Assembly (NCBI GenBank): GCA_030685235.1
Contig: MU839083.1
Location: forward strand, 62,001-126,000
Source of the DNA: Copromyces sp. CBS 386.78
Taxonomy: Eukaryota; Ascomycota; Sordariomycetes; Sordariales; Sordariaceae
Length of the DNA stretch: 64,000 nucleotides
Direction of reading: 5' to 3'
The translations under genes and the position numbers were made by a program. How positions within the stretch are numbered: the stretch's first letter is position 1; each line of letters opens with the position of its first letter. Shown here piece by piece: positions 1 through 11,031 of this stretch. The notes beneath the pieces are model-generated. The model had not been told where the DNA came from. It worked only from the letters and a program-made list of their open reading frames with translations, and made no database searches.

Positions 1-774
1 GGCATACTACGCCCATCGACGATTATCATTCACCAAACCTAATTAGTGATGTTTGTAAAAAGAGAAGGATGACGATACGGGGAAGGAAAAAGCGCAAGCA
101 AGGTGGCATGGAGTCGAAACAGGCAAGACGAGGAATGGAAGGGAAGAGATGGCAGCGAGAACACTGGATGAAACAACCAATTTCACCTGGGTTCTGCTGC
201 GCAGCGCGCGTCATTAATGATGATGGATATGGGGCGTTGTTTACGACGGGGAATCTGCAGCAAATGTACACCATGGGAAAGATGCTTTTCGGGGATGCTT
301 TATGGCGGAGAGCGTGGATTTACGTACTACTATTACTTATACCCTAGTGAGACGACGAATGAGATACACAGGTTATGATCCTAGTCATATGTTGTTGTTA
401 TTGTGGCCAGAGCCAACTTGATTCTGCGGAAAGACTAAATGTCGGAACTCCGTGTTCGTAACTTCCCCAAATGACAAAATGCTAAAAACCCCAACCGTGT
501 CCCAGCTGTCATAACCATTAAACCTTGTAGCATATATCATCTCCCGTATACCGACGTTCCCGTTGTTGAACAAAGTATGACATCCCATGCATAACGCACG
601 CAAACATAAACATAAACACCAACATTAGAATACCAAACGCAAACCCTTCGGGTACCCATCCATTCCTAAACACAGCCTCAGCCGGGCCGCCCATTGTCAT
701 AAACGCTTTATCCCTTCCTGAAAACGTTTGTGTCCTCCCTATGTAGGTAACCCCCAAGAACAGCTCACTCCTGC
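1..774. other. Left-edge intergenic region, no supported gene
   Basis: No convincing coding sequence is visible. A short minus-strand frame at 518-757 contains a hydrophobic stretch (FGILMLVFMFMF) but has no ATG at its head and lies just past the stop of the cytochrome b561 gene, so it is more likely 3' UTR. A plus-strand ATG frame at 69-347 is basic and low in complexity and matches nothing I recognise. Confidence 0.5.
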
Positions 775-1687
775 CTAGCGAGATCTATCAATACCCAACT
801 TCCGCAACTGCACCCTCGGAAAAACGCCCACCACAACCAGTGCAATCCCCAACCCGAAAGTCCACCCCTCAATTTTTAGGACTCCCTTACTATAATCCGT
901 ATCCGCGGCGGCACCAATCGTAGCCAGCACCAACACCAACAACAAGTACCCGCCGTACCGATGATACTTCCACAGAGCCTTTGCCTTCTCCTCGCCCCCC
1001 AATATACCGGGGACAAGCCAGATGCAGATTCCAAACACGTACTGAGCGAACAACAGCGTCCCCGTGATGACACCCAGGTAACCGTGTAAGGAGTGTAAGT
1101 GCTCGTTGTGGTTGACGTGTTTGTTTGTTTCGATTACGGCTATGCCGGAGATGAAGGATAGAAACGACAAGAGGTGGAGAGAGGCGTGGATGCGTTGTCC
1201 GGTGCGTTTGGCGGCGGGGGTGGATGTCGGTTGGAGGATTAGGATCGCTTGGATGAGCAGGAACGTTCCCAAAGATTGGAGGAGGGGGTGGGGGGAGATG
1301 AGCACGCCGAGCTTGTGCAGAAAGACGGCGGACCAGGTGGTCACAAGGAGGAGGAGAGCGCCGAGTTGGGAGAGCCAGGCTGTTCCTGTGAGGAGGGGAG
1401 GTGGGGGTCAGTTTACTGGGTACAAGATGGGGTGTTCGGTGCTGGAGGCGCAGGGGAACGAGGTTGGATGGAAGAGTATATGGGATGGAAAGATAGGTAC
1501 GCTACGACGACGATGACTGGGATGGAGAAAACTTACCAAGAACGAGGTTCAAGAACATAGGAGCGTCAGGCTTTTGAATAGCGTCGCCTGGTCTTCCAAG
1601 CAGTGGTTCGCTTTCCGTGGGAACAGCGGGCTCAGCATCGGTTGTGCTGAGAGGAGGGGGAGGTTGTGTGGATTCTGAGGGAGCCAT
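775..1687 (-). CDS. Cytochrome b561-domain membrane protein
   Basis: Two exons, 1537-1687 and 775-1385, give 253 aa. The intron starts GTAAGT and ends CTCACAG. The N-terminal ~45 residues are Pro/Ser-rich and cytosolic-looking. Five to six hydrophobic segments follow (for example GALLLLVTTWSAVF, LGTFLLIQAILIL, LLSFLSFISGIAVI, GVITGTLLFAQYVFGICIWLV, GGYLLLVLVLATIGAA). Histidines sit where b561 proteins bind haem: SPHP, RIHASLH, HLHSLHGYLG and YHRYGGY. The family moves electrons across membranes, often from ascorbate or to ferric iron. This protein has the transmembrane domain alone, with no DOMON or reductase domain, so donor, acceptor and membrane are unknown. The start chosen is the first ATG of exon 1. 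Confidence 0.85.
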
Positions 1688-3003
1688 GATTGCGAGCTTC
1701 TTTTATCTTGCAAGTTTCGGCAAATGAATGCAACTTGTTCGGTGGCCGAGGCGAAGTATCATGCGTTAAAAGCAAGAAATGTCCGGTATCTTGATGCAAG
1801 GTGCCTGATGAATGCTTGGGTGTTCGTTCCGCTCTGTATCTCGAGCCGCAGAAGATGGACGATGGTTTGACCGGCAGGTTGCGCGGGGAAGGTGGGCTTT
1901 TTATTTGGAGGGCTGAAGGAAAGAGGAGGGGACGAATGGTTCATGCACACTCGGGGTGGGTGGTACCTGTTGCCTATCTGAGCAGGTGCGAAAGTGCGTT
2001 ACGGATTCGATAGTAAGGCTGGTACCCTACCAGATCTGATGTGATGAGGGGAAGAGAGACATCCGGACATCCAGGAGGCACGGCGATGCAATATTCGCTT
2101 TCGAGGCGCACGAGTGAGATGCGAGCGGGATTCCGGTTCGTCTTACCCAGTATTAATGTTGATACGCATCGACATCGTTGTCCTGAATCCGCAACCGAAT
2201 TGTGAGGGTCTCGATGGTAGGGAACAGACTATGAAGATCGTACAGAAATCTCCATCCCAGCAGTTGTTCGTACAAACAACGGCTCGAAATGGATGGGATT
2301 TGGGTGATTGCGTAGCTGCGGTCACTGATGACGGAACTAACAAATGGATGAAAGAGCTGAGGTTGCAGATGGCCCAAGCTTCTCCTAGCACTTATACTCG
2401 GACCAATCACAATCTCCATATTTTCAACCCACATGGAACTTTACCATGTGAGAGAGCTCGCACACGGTGTGGGGGAAGCGCTTCCTCTGCACAACTGCCG
2501 CAATAGTTATCCCTGCGTATCGTGTTCAAATCATGATCATTACTGTGTAAGGTAGCACTATTTGAGCCGGATGTCCTGATAAGCTTATCGGGCGATACGT
2601 GCTCCGCCCGAAGCCCCGCCGTAGAAATCCAGAAGACCGGCCCCTCCTCGCTAGCACCAGATCCTCCCGAGAAATGCGGAGGACGGATATAAAAGCCGTG
2701 GCCTTGTAGGAAGTTGTCGTTACAAGTGGAGCGGTGTCGGAGCCGGCCGACGACTCTCGGTGTACATCAAATACGACGGTTGGATACGACGAAGAGAGGA
2801 CCACGGTTGTCGTTGCTGTTACGTACTTTGACCAAGAACGCAGGCATTATCTTGACTAAGCTATCGCTCTTGACTGTTGCTGTGGTGATATAAAAACTGC
2901 CGCCTGCTCTTGGTTATCCCGAGGACACCTTTTCTATTCTTTCGCTTTGTAACATCGAGGACTGAAGGCTCACTCATCCACATACCTACAAATCTTACTC
3001 ACC
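1688..3003. other. Shared upstream region of b561 and allantoicase genes
   Basis: This divergent intergenic region of 1.3 kb carries the promoters of the b561 gene (leftward) and allantoicase (rightward). Its right part holds the GATA/TATC cluster and TATA box listed separately. Frames such as 2114-2506 have no family features and are probably chance. Confidence 0.6.
2586..2918 (+). promoter_or_regulatory. Cluster of GATA-factor sites and TATA box upstream of allantoicase
   Basis: GATA or TATC cores lie at 2586-2589, 2594-2597, 2848-2851, 2862-2865 and 2887-2890, with another TTATCC near 2913. A TATAAAA is at 2889-2895, about 110 bp before the ATG. In Neurospora the GATA factor NIT2 activates purine-catabolic genes when preferred nitrogen is scarce, and paired GATA cores are its usual target. 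Control by NIT2 here is inferred from the motifs and the gene's function. Confidence 0.5.
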
Positions 3004-4139
3004 ATGTCCGACATCGCATACAAACTCGAGGCCGTTCCGGCCACCCGCATCGCCGCCGATGATATCGACAAGACTTTCCGTTCCAGCACCATCGGTCCGT
3101 AGCATCCGTCTCACCGGATACCACAACCAACACTTTCAACTAACGCATGTTGAGATGCGATATAGATCTTATCTCGGATGCTCTCGGTGGCAAGGTTCTC
3201 GGTTTCTCGGATGAGTGGTTCGCTGAAGCGGCCAACCTCCTCACCCCCACGGCTCCTATCCGCCAGCCCGGAAAGATGGTTTACACCGGTGCCTGGTACG
3301 ACGGATGGGAGACAAGGAGACACAACCCCGCCGAATTCGACTGGGTTGTGATTCGTCTGGGCGTCGCCTCTGGCACCGTCGAGGGTGTCGAGATTGACAC
3401 GGCTTTCTTCAACGGCAACCATGCGCCCGCCATCTCGGTCGAGGGTTGCTTCAGCCAGAACGACGATGAGGTTCTCTCGTGGAAGGGCGAGCGTGGTGGT
3501 TGGGAGACTGTTCTTGGCATCCAGGAGTGCGGTCCTTCACAAAGATTCGGCTGGAAGCTCGAGAACCCTACCCAGAAGCAGTACACCCATGTGCGACTAA
3601 ACATGTACCCGGATGGCGGCATTGCCAGATTCCGTCTGTTTGGACACGCTGTACCGGTCTTCCCCGACGATACAGAGGCCATTCTCGACTTGGCGGCTGC
3701 CCAGAACGGCGGAGTTGCCATCTCCTGCAGTGACCAGCACTTCGGCACCAAGGACAACCTTATCCTTCCGGGCCGTGGCAAGGACATGGGTGACGGTTGG
3801 GAGACAGCACGTTCGCGCACCAAGGGCCACGTCGACTGGACCATTATCAGACTCGGCGCGCCCGGCTACATCCAGAACTTCATTGTCGACACAGCTCACT
3901 TCCGTGGCAACTACCCACAGCAGGTCAAGCTGCAAGCCATCGAGTGGAAGGACGAGGGCGAGCCGGGAGCGGATGCTGAGGGCTGGACAGAGGTTGTCCA
4001 GCCTATCAAGTGCGGCCCTGATCATGAACACCCGGTCGAGAGCTTGGTGAAGGACAAGCCGTTCACCCACGTCAAGCTCATCATTGTGCCTGACGGCGGA
4101 GTGAAGAGACTGCGGGTGTTTGCGAAGAGAGCTGTTTAA
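3004..4139 (+). CDS. alc-1: Allantoicase
   Basis: Exons 3004-3094 and 3166-4139 give 354 aa. The donor is GTCCGT, the branch site CAACTAACG and the acceptor GATATAG. Allantoicase (EC 3.5.3.4) hydrolyses allantoate to ureidoglycolate and urea in purine breakdown. The protein holds two copies of the allantoicase jelly-roll domain, which can be seen as an internal duplication: MGDGWETARSR...HVDWTIIRLG in the second half mirrors WYDGWETRRHN...FDWVVIRLG in the first, and FIVDTAHFRGNYPQQ mirrors VEIDTAFFNGNHAPA. Both halves end in a conserved VPDGG or YPDGG(V/I)xRxRxF motif. The length matches fungal allantoicases. The GATA-rich promoter fits nitrogen catabolite control. Confidence 0.95.
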
Positions 4140-5380
4140 GGTAATGCTACAGAAGCAGATAATATGGTTGATAGGTAGCAGCATATATTGGGAGCAAGAA
4201 ACGGCGATCCACATGGGAAAAAAAAAAAAAGGGGGGGGGGGGGGGGGGGGGGGCTTTATTGTGTTAGGGCGAATAAGAAGCTTTGTCCGGCTAAAAACCA
4301 TACCATTTATTAGGTTTGTTGCTTTATAACAAATAAGAATTTCCCANNNNNNNNNNCGCACTCGCCCCGCCCACCCCGCCGCGCGCGGGCGCGGGCCCCC
4401 CCCCCCCCCCCCCCCCACATTTAGTATGATGGGCAAGTACAGTCATTTAGCAGCGAAAAAACCTCACAGATCTTAGCTTATCTGTATTTGAATCACAACT
4501 CTAATTCCCAATCAGCTTTTTCGCAGAATGAAATTAGAAACATTCACGGCTGCACTCGAGACGAGGTTGTTGCGAAGCTTAAATTTGAGTTGAGAAGTCG
4601 GGGCCCCAAACAACGTCCACTAGCTCCTCGCTAGGCTCAATAACAATCAGGGTCCTTGCTTCCCCACAAACCACCGCACCGGTCGAGATACCCTCACCGA
4701 CGTTTAAGTTTGGGTGACCCCAGATCTGAGGACGCAGCTCGTAGAGTCCATACAGCCATGCGTCGATTTGATTGCTCATGGAGCTTTCGATTACATTGCT
4801 GTCAAGCTGTCATTCCGCGCTGTGGAACATGATGCCAATTGGAATTTGTCTTAAATGTCGAGGCATCAAAAGTCACTATAAAAGCACAGACCACCTCAAC
4901 CGATAACCTCAACAGCTGTGTGTAGTAACGTCAGTGGGGGGCCCATCGATACGTCCACCGTCTCTCCGCGCCCCGACTTCCACTTCCCGCGTTGACTTGA
5001 CCACCAAGCCTGGGTGCCCTGCTTCCGTGGCCCAAGTCCTACCGCTTGAACTGAACCCCTAACAGCAATTACCTGGTCCAGATTCATGTCACTTCTTTTT
5101 CTTCAGGAGGAGGAACAGTCCAGCCAGCTAAAGAAGCAACGTCACCGCAGCATTCCACCTGCTCCCAACTCTACACCGAGTCCTGACCTGCTCTGCCCTG
5201 AATCGTCATCCTCAACCGCAGTGCGCTTCAGTTCAACTCCGACCAACATCTTGGATAAACCGAATGCCCGTCATACGCTGACGTTATAGCCTTGCCCGAA
5301 CATTCAACCCGCCGCTCTAGGTTGTTAACCAGCGCTCAGACCCGACACCGCTCGCCGCATGCTACGCTCGACCCGTACCA
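4140..5380. other. Intergenic region with assembly gap
   Basis: This is the 3' flank of allantoicase followed by the leader of the ankyrin/DIL gene. It contains a homopolymer-flanked gap (separate entry). A minus-strand frame at 4579-4779 and a plus-strand frame at 5086-5289 lack recognisable features and are probably chance. Confidence 0.55.
4218..4416. other. Assembly gap (10 N) flanked by homopolymer runs
   Basis: A 13-base A run (4218-4230) is followed directly by a 23-base G run (4231-4253). Ten Ns lie at 4347-4356. After the gap come a very GC-rich stretch (4357-4395) and a C run (4396-4416). This looks like a low-quality or collapsed join, and the true length and sequence here are uncertain. 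Confidence 0.9.
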
Positions 5381-8181
5381 ATGGATAAAGGGGGCTTCGA
5401 TGGCGGCTTCGGCGCCAGCGGCGGAGACGAAGGAGGTTTTGGAAGCGACGGGGGAGCATATGAACCACAGCCGCAGAAGAAGCAGGAGTTGCCGCCCGAT
5501 TTACCGCGCTCCCTCGATGACAGGAGACATGCTCCTACCGAACATTTGGTAACAGAGACGGAGATGTATGACGGATGGCAAGGTCCGTTGCCCCTTGTCT
5601 GAATGTCTTGTGGAACCTTGGCTTGGTGGCGCGTCGTCCCATCATTCCTCGCTTCATGTCTCGGACTGGCCAGGCCTGTTACTGACTCTCCGGCTCATCA
5701 GGACAATCGCAGTTCTTGACAACACCCATACCGGCCAAGCCTCTGAGTTTCAGCAATCTTCACCTCAACGACCCCCAGTTCGACGAGGACATCACCAAGG
5801 GCGGGGCCGATAGCGAGACTAGACTGATGGAAATGCTGGCTGCGCAGGCCGCACATTCGGCCAGCGCAATATTTGAGGATGAGAACCTGATCGCCAACGA
5901 CGACAAGATCCCGCAGGACGAAAAGAAGGATGTCCTGCAAAGGGCACTCATCATGGCTGCAAGCAATGGCAACGTCGAGTCCGTCCGTAAAATCCTAGAT
6001 GGGCCATGCAGACAATATGTGGATATCAATGCGCCAGATGAAGAGGGAACACCCGCCCTGATCTACGCAAGCTGTTTTGTAAGTTGGCCCTGCCATTATA
6101 GCAGACCGAAAACATGGGGTAGTTTGACTAACAGAACTATGGAACAGGGACACGAGGCCGTAGTACAAGTTCTTATTGACGCCGGAGCTGACGTCGACAA
6201 GCAAGACCGCAATCAATGGAGTGCGCTTATGTGGGCTATGACCAATCGACACAAGGGCATTGCCAAGTTACTACTCGACAACGGCGCTTCTCCCGAGAAA
6301 AAGACCTCTACAGGACGAACTGCATTCGACTTTGTTGCCCCGGACAGCGACATGTCTTTCTATCTCCACGACAGCGGATATGGCATTGGGACGGCCGGTG
6401 CCGACGACTTTTATAACCCAGGCTTTTCTCAAGACAAGTTCGAGGAAGAGTTGGCCGAGAACGAGATGCGCAGGAGAATGATGATGGAGAGTGCTCGTGA
6501 TCTGGAAGTTGATCTAGGGAACGTGGGCATGGATGACCAACCCGAGGTTCGCACTCCCCTCTACCCGGGTATCCAATCCCGCTCACACCGTGTTGCTATG
6601 CTGACTATGCGCTAGCCTGTTGACGAATTTGAGGAAGAACAGCAAGAGTTCGACTGGGCAAGGTGTCTCCACGACCAAATGTTTGTTTTCCAAGAGAGCG
6701 AGCTGGACAGCATCCTGGACATCGTCATCACCAACATGACCCCGCAACGATCACCATCACAAAAACCCGTACCCGCGAACATGATCTTCCTGGGGGCTCG
6801 ATATGCCCATTACCATGCAAGCCGTGAATTGTTAGCAAAGCTACTGATCACTGCCATGGACAAAATTAACAATGTCGTGGAGAGATATCAGTGGGACATG
6901 ACAATCCTGGCCTTTTGGGTTTCCAACGCAACCCTGCTGCTACATTACCTGAAGAAGGACGCCGGCTTGGTAGAAGCCACTACCGAATTTCAGGCGCAGC
7001 TTTCAGAGTTGATCAACGAGATATTCATCCTTATTGTCCGGGATGCCGAGAGACGTCTTGACAAGGTGCTGGATGCTGGCATGCTAGACCACGAAACAAT
7101 TCCCGGCTTCGAAAACATTGAGTTCCAGGGGGAGTGGACGATCTTCAAGCGCAAGAAGGAGGTCAAAGAACCGCCCATGGAGAAGCGCTTCAGGCCACCG
7201 TCCCCCAAGCAGAGGGCGAAGCCGTCTCCACGGAACGTCACATCGCTACTCTCCTCTACACTTTTTGTCCTGGACCTTTACGACGTTCACTCGGTCATTA
7301 CGGCACAGGTCATCTCACAACTAATATACTGGCTCGGCGCCGAGCTTTTCAACCGCATAATGTCTAGTCGCAAGTACTTGGCGCGGACCAAGGCTATGCA
7401 GATTCGCATGAACATCTCGGCCCTGGAGGATTGGGCTAGAACCAACAACCGACAGCCTGAGCACTACGAAGGCGGCGAGATGAAGTCAAGCGGTGAGACC
7501 ACCATGGAAGCAGCGCGTCGCCACCTCGCCCCCGTCATCCAGCTCCTGCAGTGGCTGCAGGTACTTTCGTCACTTGGCGCCGACGACCTCGAGGCCCTCG
7601 TCGGTACCCTCCAGCAGCTCAAGGCGCTGAGCCCCCAGCAGTTGATCCACGCCGCGACACACTACCGCTCCGAGGTGGGCGAAAAGGGCCTCCCCAAGAG
7701 CGCCATGAAGTACCTGACGGCCCTGCAAGCCATGCGCAAGGAGCGCAAGCGTGAGTCGCAGATGTCGCAGTTGTCAGTCACGTCGCCCGTCAAGGAGCGG
7801 GGCGGCGACGGCAGCATCAGCACCCCGGTGACGCCCATCAGCCGGTCCATCAACGGCAGTCCCTGGGCGTCCACTCCGGGCGGCGCCACGTCGTCATCCG
7901 AGGGTCCTGGGGGCGGCGAAGATGGCGAAGACGACGACGAGGACGCTCCGGCCAACTTGCTCCTCGACCCGGCCTTCATGCTGCCCTTTACCCTGCCCAG
8001 CATGACGGACATGCTGGTTAGCTACGGGGCCGGGTTCGGCGGAGTGAACAGGGAGAGGGAACGGAAGTACATACCGACTATCCCGCCCGAGTTTTTGGAT
8101 AAGTTTGAGGCGGCGAATAGTGGAGGGAGGAAAGGACCGCCGCTGTTTGGGGAGAAGGATTGGGAGAATGAGGAGGTTTGA
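5381..8181 (+). CDS. Ankyrin-repeat and DIL (dilute) domain protein
   Basis: Four exons (5381-5582, 5702-6078, 6148-6546, 6616-8181) give 847 aa. All three introns have CTGAC or CTAAC branch sites, and the third would bring a stop codon if retained. The N-terminus is Gly-rich (GGFDGGFGASGG). Ankyrin repeats span about residues 140-260 (ALIMAASNGNVESVRKIL, TPALIYASCFGHEAVVQVLIDAGAD, WSALMWAMTNRHKGIAKLLLDNGAS). A DIL domain runs from about 345 to 690 (WDMTILAFWVSNATLLLHYLKKD; WLGAELFNRIM). The tail is Ser/Gly/Asp-rich. DIL domains form the cargo-binding tail of class V myosins, and the ankyrin-DIL pairing without a motor is a known fungal architecture. A cytosolic adaptor role in trafficking or polarity is inferred. 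Confidence 0.9.
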
Positions 8182-11031
8182 TTACCTATAGAAGGCAAGG
8201 CACGGCATATTTGTGTGTGTCGGGTGTTACGGTAGGATATGGCAGCAGCAGCTACAAATGAAGTTTTAATAAGAATATTTTTCGAATGAAGCGTGGCTTG
8301 GTTTTGTCTTGGTTTGGCTGATTAGTGTGGATATGGTAAATGCCTGCTGGGTTGGCGTGGCAGGAGGTTTGCCTAGCAATTTGTGGTTCTCCTTGCTGAA
8401 ATGATGGGCATCGTTAGAGACACAGAGAGAAGAGGCTGAGGTAACGGAATTGCGTACATAGCGGGAGATGAGAAAGTATTGTTGTGCTTATTGTTCTCTA
8501 GCACAACGAAATTTGCCGTATATGACACTGAGATGGATGGGGTCAGCGAGTGCATGGTTAATATCAAAGTACTACCTACGGCGAAGTCTAAGTGGATGGT
8601 AGTGTGATGTGCGAGGATATTTAAATGTTGGTGGTATAGTTGCATTGGTATTCATTGCTTTGCTCAACGTCGTGGGTAATGAATGATAGGTAGACTTGAC
8701 ACGATGATCTAACACATGTTTGTTCTAGCCCGTTGAACTCTTCATCGCCTACTGGCGATTTTGTTAAACTAACCCCAGATACCCCATAGAAAAGGAACAG
8801 AGATGATGCAGTCTTGTCGTGTGAAAGACAGGCAAGTTCTCTGCCGTGCCAGTCACTTGGATCGCCCGTCCCGGCGTCCGTTGGGATGCAAGCTCTTATG
8901 CAAGGTACAGGAGCATGTTGGTTGGTTGACGGGTAGCACGACGAACGGAAAGCTTTCTGTGTAAAATGAGGGGAGGGGATGTAATATGGACGGGAGTGGT
9001 TTACTTTCACGATGCCGATACCCTCACAAGTCCAAGGTTCTATAACCTGACTGCCTGATGGCTCGGGGCAAATGCCTTGGAAGTCTGAAACGTGATACTG
9101 CCAGTAGCCGACGGAAGTCGGTTGGAAACGTTCTGTGCCTGGCCGGTGTTTCTTTCTTGGTCAGAGCCGGAGCCGGAGCCGGAGCCGAAGACGTTTTCGA
9201 CAACGTAGGCATTAGGGCGACGTTATGAGACGAACCTTGTCATTAGTTACCCGTTTGTTCAATGATGCCTGAAATTCCCTCCTACAACTGCCACCGCCAG
9301 TAGAATAGAGAGACAGTTACACTTGGTGTATCGTGGGTTCATCGGATCGAAGGCCGTTTGATCAAGCTGAGATGCGCCCTCAAGTTGCGGGGTATAGTGA
9401 GGCAGACAACTTGATGTGATACCATCTCGGAAGTTGGCTGATGGATGAAACTTGGAACGTTGGCGGATTACCGCCTCTAGACCGCCAGTTTAACGGTTTC
9501 TTACATTAGCAGAGACATGAAGACGCGAATACGTAAGATGTTGGTCGCCTTGATTCATAGAAGAGAAGTTAGGAAGGGAAAGTGGCACAGAGTATCTAGA
9601 GTTGTATGGGTTGTGTGATGTTGGTTGTCAAATGAATTGGTAGTTGAATAATTGGTGTTGTCGCACCTATGTGTTGGCGTTGGGTGCCAACGGGGAGTAT
9701 CCTTTGTCTTCTCGAACGACGAGTAGACCTAGGTTCTTGTTGGGTGTGATTTGCAACGTGAGGCAGAGGGCTCATATAAGTTCACAAGCTTTCTCTTCTC
9801 CGGGTTTCTCTCACCTGTTATGTCTTTTGTTCTCCAGAGCGCAGCACTACGCCGAACCCAGCTTTGACCAGGTTTTAATAGGCGGCATGCGTTAGACTAG
9901 TTCGACTGGTGATGAGCTTTGAGATGTTGATCGTCCAAGGTGTCTCAGTTGAACGGGACCTCGTCACTGCTCTAGCGACACTCGCTCTGATCATTTGTGA
10001 TTAGAGGGTAGTATTCTTGCCGAACGGCCCGCGCTCGCAGTCCCTCATTACCTACTGCAGGCACATGTCCATCCCGTTGGATCGCGTAGTGTACTACGTA
10101 CAAGTTGGGCCCATGGCGTCGTGGGCGTCGTGGGTGTGAATGTGCATTTCTCAACTTCAGGTAGGTACCGAGCAAACAATTGGCCCAACCACAATAAGGG
10201 CTGCCACCAGGAGCTGGCAAAAAGTGGCGGCGGCATAATCCCCCACAACCGCGATGACCGCCATCAAGGCTGCATATGAGGTACAATACTTTCGCGAGTA
10301 CCAGACAAAGGGAGCAAGATGACGCTAGACGCTTTCGGATTGCTGCCCACGCATTGGCTGGATCAGACAAAACCGTTGGTGCAACTTTTAGACTGTACAT
10401 TAAGCCAAGTACTTCCCTCCAGTTGAGTTGGACACGTGAATCCGGTGAGAAACCGCAGGAAGAAAATTCGATCTGGAAAGGGAATGAACGCTTTACTCCC
10501 ATTTAGAAATACTCCTCACTGTCGCTCCTTCCTGCCCTCGAACTGGGATGGCTCTTAAAATGTGCTAATCCCCATCCATTCACCTTCAACTTCCCCCTCC
10601 GCTCGTCATACCCTCAAGTTTCAAGGACTGCAAGTCAGCAACCCCATCCGAGGATTATCGTTAGTAGTCTTGCTATTTTCAACATCAACTTGGCGTCGGA
10701 CTCTGCATCATCAAAGCCTCGCCTTTACCTGACGCCTTCCCGGATTTATACGCATCTTCCACGCCGCCTCCTGGATGATATCCTATTTTCTGCTGCCAGC
10801 GACCTTGCGCTTGGTCTCTGCCTCATCCGTGCAGGGACTCCGGGCCTCGGCTACTCAACTTCAGACACACAAGTGCCACAGACTGCAGCACGGTGACACC
10901 ATACCCGGACCATCATTACTGCCCACTCCCACCATAGCCACCGCTATAGCCATCAGCTGCCACGCTTTGAGGACGGCCCCAAGGCGGGAAAGAGCAGCAA
11001 ACAAGCGGCCAAACCGGTATCCAAACCCGGC
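8182..11031. other. Intergenic region, 2.85 kb
   Basis: No supported gene. It includes the 3' flank of the ankyrin/DIL gene, a short GCCGGA tandem near 9166-9187, and from about 10550 a pyrimidine-rich stretch likely to be the leader of the TBC gene, with small upstream frames at 10690-10896 and 10775-11035. The frame at 9972-10502 (-) has no family features. Confidence 0.5.

Noticed and set aside
518..757. Minus-strand frame with a hydrophobic stretch
   Set aside because: It opens with TTG, has no ATG before the middle, lies in the 3' flank of the b561 gene, and no splice joins it convincingly to another exon.
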